DNA of 15,921 nt from NCBI GenBank assembly GCA_040002995.1, contig JBDUDK010000141.1, positions 1-15,921 of the forward strand. The letters are read 5' to 3'. The position numbers were made by a program, and so were the translations under genes. The notes under the pieces were generated by a model that saw only the letters and a list, made by a program, of their open reading frames with translations, did no database searches and had not been told where the DNA came from. This DNA is from JBDUDK01 sp040002995 (GTDB taxonomy: Bacteria; Actinomycetota; Acidimicrobiia; Acidimicrobiales; Ilumatobacteraceae). Positions 13,024-15,921 of this stretch are shown here, one piece after another. Position 1 is the stretch's first letter, and each line of letters begins with the position of its first letter.

Positions 13024-13039
13024 ATCGACAACAATCAAT
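13024..13039. promoter_or_regulatory. ArsR operator 2
   Basis: ATCGA-N6-TCAAT, the same dyad with one arm mismatch. Its centre is 33 bp from operator 1, about three helical turns, and it covers the predicted transcription start. The arsI ribosome site follows at 13045. Confidence 0.65.
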
Positions 13040-13055
13040 CTATCGGAGGAACCAC

Positions 13056-13508
13056 ATGTCCCGGGTGCAGCTCGCTCTCAACGTCCCCGACATCGACAGC
13101 GCCGTCGACTTCTACTCCAAGCTGTTCGCCACCGAGCCGAACAAGCGCAAGCCCGGCTACGCCAACTTCGCCATCGTCGATCCGCCGCTGAAGCTCGTGC
13201 TGTTCGAGAAGGCCGGCGCCGACACCCGCCTCAACCACCTCGGCGTTGAGGTGTTCTCCACCGACGAGGTCGTCGCCCACCAGGCGCGATTGATCCGCGA
13301 GGGCATCGACGCCGTCGAAGAGAACGGCACCTGTTGCTTCGCCAAGCAGGACAAGGTTTGGGTCGACGGCCCCGACGGGTCGTGGGAGGTCTACACCGTG
13401 CTCGAGGACACTGACGACTTCGGTGTGAGCTCGGCCAAGGTCGACGACCAGACCGATGACTCGTTGTGCTGCGCGTCGGTCCCCCAAGCCGAAGCACGCT
13501 GCTGCTGA
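13056..13508 (+). CDS. arsI: ArsI-type C-As lyase, first copy
   Basis: A 150-residue glyoxalase/dioxygenase-fold enzyme (vicinal oxygen chelate family) that splits the carbon-arsenic bond of trivalent organoarsenicals such as MAs(III), using Fe(II) and O2. The Fe ligands are Q5, H61 (LNHLG) and E111 (SWEVYTVLE), and the arsenical-binding vicinal cysteines are C93-C94 (GTCCFAKQDKVW). This is the pattern described for Thermomonospora curvata ArsI (Gln, His, Glu, Cys-Cys). A Cys-rich tail (SLCCASVPQAEARCC) is added. ATG 13056 has GGAGGA 5 bases upstream. CadI-like proteins share the fold, so the exact substrate is inferred from the ars context. Confidence 0.9.
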   Translation: MSRVQLALNVPDIDSAVDFYSKLFATEPNKRKPGYANFAIVDPPLKLVLFEKAGADTRLNHLGVEVFSTDEVVAHQARLIREGIDAVEENGTCCFAKQDKVWVDGPDGSWEVYTVLEDTDDFGVSSAKVDDQTDDSLCCASVPQAEARCC

Positions 13509-13897
13509 TGTCCCGCTTCCAGCTATCGATCAACGTCGCAAGCGTCGACGCTGCCGTGGTGTTCTACGAGAAGCTCTTCGGCGTCCCACCGGCCAAGCAC
13601 CGTCCCGGCTACGCGAACTTCGTCGTTGCCGACCCGCCGATGAAGCTCATCGTCATCGAGGGCGAAGGCGCGCCGGCAACGATCAACCACGTCGGCATCG
13701 AAGTCGCCGACACCGCCGCAGTCGTGTCCGAGACCAAACGGATCGCCGACATCGGCCTGCCGTACAAGGTCGACGACACCCATACCTGCTGCCACGCCAC
13801 GCAGGACAAGGTGTGGACCGAGGATCCCGACGGCGTGCCCTGGGAGATCTACACCGTGCTCGCCGACACCGCTGAGTTCGGCGCCCGCGGTCACTGA
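13508..13897 (+). CDS. ArsI-type C-As lyase, second copy
   Basis: A 129-residue paralogue of the first copy, with start and stop overlapping by one base (TGATG). It keeps the complete active site: Q5, H61 (INHVG), C94-C95 (HTCCHATQDKVW) and E113 (PWEIYTVLA). It lacks the Cys-rich tail and differs in the first half (for example GVPPAKH). It is probably translated with the first copy and under the same ArsR. Whether the two have different substrates, or form a heterodimer, cannot be read from the sequence. Convergent with the MFS gene, 6 bases apart. Confidence 0.88.
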   Translation: MSRFQLSINVASVDAAVVFYEKLFGVPPAKHRPGYANFVVADPPMKLIVIEGEGAPATINHVGIEVADTAAVVSETKRIADIGLPYKVDDTHTCCHATQDKVWTEDPDGVPWEIYTVLADTAEFGARGH

Positions 13898-13903
13898 GTC
13901 TCG

Positions 13904-15097
13904 CTATGAGGTCGAGTCGGCGGGGCGTTCGGTGAGCGGCGCGCCGAGTCCGACTGCGGCCGCTGCGAGGAGCAGGATCCCGCCGAGCAGGTAGACAACG
14001 CGGATCGACAGTGCGTCGGCCAGCACGCCAGCGAGGCCGAGCGAGACGAGCCGCGCCGCATTCCAGAGGACGTCGTACAACGCGAACGCTCGGCCACGCA
14101 CATCTCCAGGCACGACGCGCTGCAAGGTGGTCTGGTAGGTGACCATCCCAGTCGAGGTGCTCACGCCGTACACCGCGAGCGCGGGACCGGCGGCGAACGG
14201 CGAGCTCACCCCGGCGAGCGCCAGGTCGACTAGCGCGCGGACCGCGTAGGGGCCGAACAGCCACCGCTTGTCGAGCGGCCGGATGAACCGCCGCAGCAGC
14301 AGCGGACCCGCAGCCGCGCCGACGGCGATGCACGACAGCAGCAGCCCGAACCCGGACGGTCCGACTTTGAGCCAGTCGGCGGCGAGCACGACGAGGAGAC
14401 CGCTCGTGGCGCCGGCCGAGAGTGACGCCAGGATCTGTACGACGGCGAGGCGCGTGAGAAGCGCGTTGCCCCGCACGACATCGATCCCGGCACGGACCGA
14501 GTGCCACCCACCTGCGGGCACCGCAGCCGGCCGGACGGCTACGTCGAGACGGCGCAGCCACCACGCCGAGCCGAGATACGACGCGGCGTTGAGCGCGAAC
14601 GCGGCGCCGACGCCCGCCCATACGATCAACGCGCCTGCGACGGGCGCCAGCACGATCTGGGCGACGACCGCGACGGTCCACAGCGCGCTGTTGGCGTCGA
14701 CCAAGTCGTCGTCGTCGACGACCTCGGGAACGAGCGACGCCGCTGCTGGATTGAACAGCAGCGACCCAACCGACAGCCCGAACGCCACGCCGTACGCGAG
14801 CGCGAGCGTCCCGTGGGCAGCGACGAGCAGACCAGCCAGTCCGGCGCGGAACAGATCGGCAGCGACCATCACCCGGCGACGCGGGTAGCGGTCGGCGATC
14901 ACCCCGGCGATCGGCCCGAGCAGCACGATCGGCGCGACCTCGAACGCGACGGTTGCTGCCACCCCGAGCCCCGAGCCCGTCAGCCGAAAGACCAGGACCA
15001 CCAGCGCCACGGTGTTGAACGCGTCGCCCGCCCGGGACGTGGCGTGCGCCAAGAACAGCCGACGGAACGACGGGTTGCGGGCGACGAGGCGAAACAT
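13904..15097 (-). CDS. MFS transporter (probable arsenical efflux)
   Basis: A 397-residue major facilitator superfamily protein with about 10-12 hydrophobic segments. The loop between helices 2 and 3 carries the family's motif A form (GPIAGVIADRYPRRRVM, 61-77). Its overall form is that of MFS exporters such as the enterobactin-exporter-like group. It is divergent from the second arsR across 91 bases and lies between two arsenic gene blocks, so export of an arsenical is a reasonable inference. It could equally be a drug exporter. ATG 15097 has AGG 7 bases ahead. A longer open frame overlapping on the same strand is a non-genic shadow. Confidence 0.85.
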   Translation of the reverse strand: MFRLVARNPSFRRLFLAHATSRAGDAFNTVALVVLVFRLTGSGLGVAATVAFEVAPIVLLGPIAGVIADRYPRRRVMVAADLFRAGLAGLLVAAHGTLALAYGVAFGLSVGSLLFNPAAASLVPEVVDDDDLVDANSALWTVAVVAQIVLAPVAGALIVWAGVGAAFALNAASYLGSAWWLRRLDVAVRPAAVPAGGWHSVRAGIDVVRGNALLTRLAVVQILASLSAGATSGLLVVLAADWLKVGPSGFGLLLSCIAVGAAAGPLLLRRFIRPLDKRWLFGPYAVRALVDLALAGVSSPFAAGPALAVYGVSTSTGMVTYQTTLQRVVPGDVRGRAFALYDVLWNAARLVSLGLAGVLADALSIRVVYLLGGILLLAAAAVGLGAPLTERPADSTS

Positions 15098-15150
15098 GAC
15101 CGACCTGATGATGCCCGGACCGCCACGCGGTGATGTTCACCTGATGTTCG

Positions 15151-15186
15151 GTTGAACCCAGTTGCGGGATCAACGAGTATGCATAC
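15151..15186 (+). promoter_or_regulatory. Promoter and dyads of the second arsR
   Basis: TTGAAC (15152-15157) and GAGTAT (15175-15180) are 17 bases apart, so transcription should begin at about the ATG at 15189, with no ribosome site. A perfect palindrome GTATGCATAC (15177-15186) covers the start region. GTTGA (15151-15155) and TCAAC (15170-15174) form a looser dyad. These could be ArsR sites shared with the MFS gene. Confidence 0.45.
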
Positions 15187-15188
15187 GC

Positions 15189-15509
15189 ATGGTTGTTGAT
15201 GTGAGCTCGGAGCTCCGAGTCGAGGTGCTCAAGGCCCTGGCCGAGCCCGCCCGCTGGCGAATCCTCGAGCGCCTCGCGGTCGAGGAACTCTGCGTCTGCC
15301 ACCTCGTCGAGGACCTCGACATCCCCCAACCGCTCGTCAGCCACCACCTCAAGGTCCTCCGCGAGGCCGGCATCGTCGAATCCGAGCGGTTCCGGCAGTG
15401 GACCTACTACCGGGTCCTCCCCGAAGCCGTTTTCGCCGCCGCGGATGATCTCAACCAGATCGCCCGCGGCACAAAGCGCGCCGCCGCACGTCGTCGACCG
15501 TGCTGCTGA
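15189..15509 (+). CDS. arsR: ArsR-family repressor, classical CVC type
   Basis: A 106-residue winged-helix repressor. The metal site ELCVCHL (C35, C37) lies at the start of the recognition region, as in the classic ArsR type, followed by DIPQPLVSHHLKVLREAGIV (44-63). The C-terminus ends RRRPCC, a further Cys pair. Its cysteine site differs from the other ArsR in this window, suggesting the two arose separately. ATG 15189 is preferred over TTG 15162 because of the promoter position. The stop overlaps the aquaporin start by one base (TGATG). It is divergent from the MFS transporter. Confidence 0.92.
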   Translation: MVVDVSSELRVEVLKALAEPARWRILERLAVEELCVCHLVEDLDIPQPLVSHHLKVLREAGIVESERFRQWTYYRVLPEAVFAAADDLNQIARGTKRAAARRRPCC

Positions 15510-15921
15510 TGAACGCGACGCTGCCCCGCCGTGCCCTGGCCGAGTACTGCGGCACCGCTTTCCTCGTCGCCGTCGTCGTCGGCTCCGGCATCGCCGCCCA
15601 CAACCTCTCGCCGAACGATGTCGGCCTCCAGCTGCTCGAGAACGCCACCGCCACCGCCGGTGCGCTGGTCGCCCTGATCCTCGCGTTCGGACCGGTGTCG
15701 GGTGCCCACTTCAATCCCGTCGTCAGCCTGGCCGACTCGTTCTTCGGTGGGCTCGACCGCCGCGACCTGCCTGCCTACATCACCGCGCAGGTCGCCGGCG
15801 CGGTCACCGGCTCGATCGTCGCCAACCTCATGTTCGAGCTCGACGCCGTGTCCTGGTCGACGCATGCGCGATCGACGTACGGACTGCTGCTCGGCGAGGT
15901 CGTGGCCACGATCGGGCTCCT
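15509..15921 (+). CDS. Aquaglyceroporin (MIP family), cut by window edge
   Basis: The first 137 residues of a MIP-family channel. After an N-terminal AEYCGTAFLVAVVVGSGIAA, the first half-pore motif is HFNPVVS (NPV instead of the usual NPA). Three or more membrane spans are visible before the right edge; the second NPA lies outside the window. AqpS-type channels in ars operons let arsenite, or methylated arsenicals, leave the cell after reduction, and are typically next to arsR as here. It is coupled to arsR by a one-base overlap. Substrate is inferred from context. Confidence 0.9.
   Translation, partial: MNATLPRRALAEYCGTAFLVAVVVGSGIAAHNLSPNDVGLQLLENATATAGALVALILAFGPVSGAHFNPVVSLADSFFGGLDRRDLPAYITAQVAGAVTGSIVANLMFELDAVSWSTHARSTYGLLLGEVVATIGL

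Noticed and set aside
15131..15149. Direct repeat TGATGTTC (15131 and 15142) as a regulator site
   Set aside because: Too short and imperfectly placed to claim; may be chance.
13683..15347. Very long minus-strand open frame (554 codons)
   Set aside because: It overlaps the MFS transporter in another frame, is extremely Arg-rich, and has no domains. It is a GC-rich shadow.
1..15921. CRISPR arrays, tRNA or rRNA genes, insertion sequences, integrase or att sites
   Set aside because: None seen on either strand. The island character is inferred only from gene content and the broken permease.

Overview
The window looks like a metal-resistance island from a GC-rich actinobacterium. This rests on frequent GTG and TTG starts, CsoR-type copper control, apparently leaderless regulator genes, and ArsR/ArsI proteins of the kinds described in Corynebacterium and Thermomonospora. 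No rRNA, tRNA, CRISPR array or insertion sequence is visible, so the phylum is an inference and the species is unknown.

Left part (1-3330, minus strand): a copper operon, csoR - copZ - copA - a second P1B-type ATPase cut by the window edge. The last three genes overlap by 4 bases each. Two CsoR-type operators lie just upstream of csoR, in the region shared with the rightward genes.

Middle left (3376-7383, plus strand): a CPBP intramembrane protease, a small membrane protein with a clustered-cysteine motif, a secreted NlpC/P60 cell-wall hydrolase, a small membrane protein, and a Met/His-rich lipoprotein containing a duplicated histidine motif. These are mostly envelope proteins, some probably metal-binding.

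Centre (7454-10126): a TetR-family regulator faces a four-gene minus-strand operon. That operon encodes a 51-residue His-rich protein (short and easily missed), a 56-residue single-span membrane protein, an ABC ATPase and an ABC-2 permease. A strong promoter, inverted repeats and a leader with mutually exclusive hairpins sit between them. This is the best candidate in the window for an undescribed system. Next come a BlaI-type repressor and an M56 (BlaR1-like) protease, overlapping by 4 bases (10233-11482).

Right part (11521-15921): a DUF2933-like and a SHOCT-domain small membrane protein, then about 520 bases holding a broken ABC-2 permease remnant, then arsenic genes. One ArsR diverges from two tandem ArsI-like C-As lyases across a promoter carrying two operators 33 bp apart. 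A minus-strand MFS transporter diverges from a second, different ArsR, which is translationally coupled to an aquaglyceroporin cut by the right edge. Together these suggest sensing, demethylation and efflux of arsenicals beside copper export and envelope-level copper handling.
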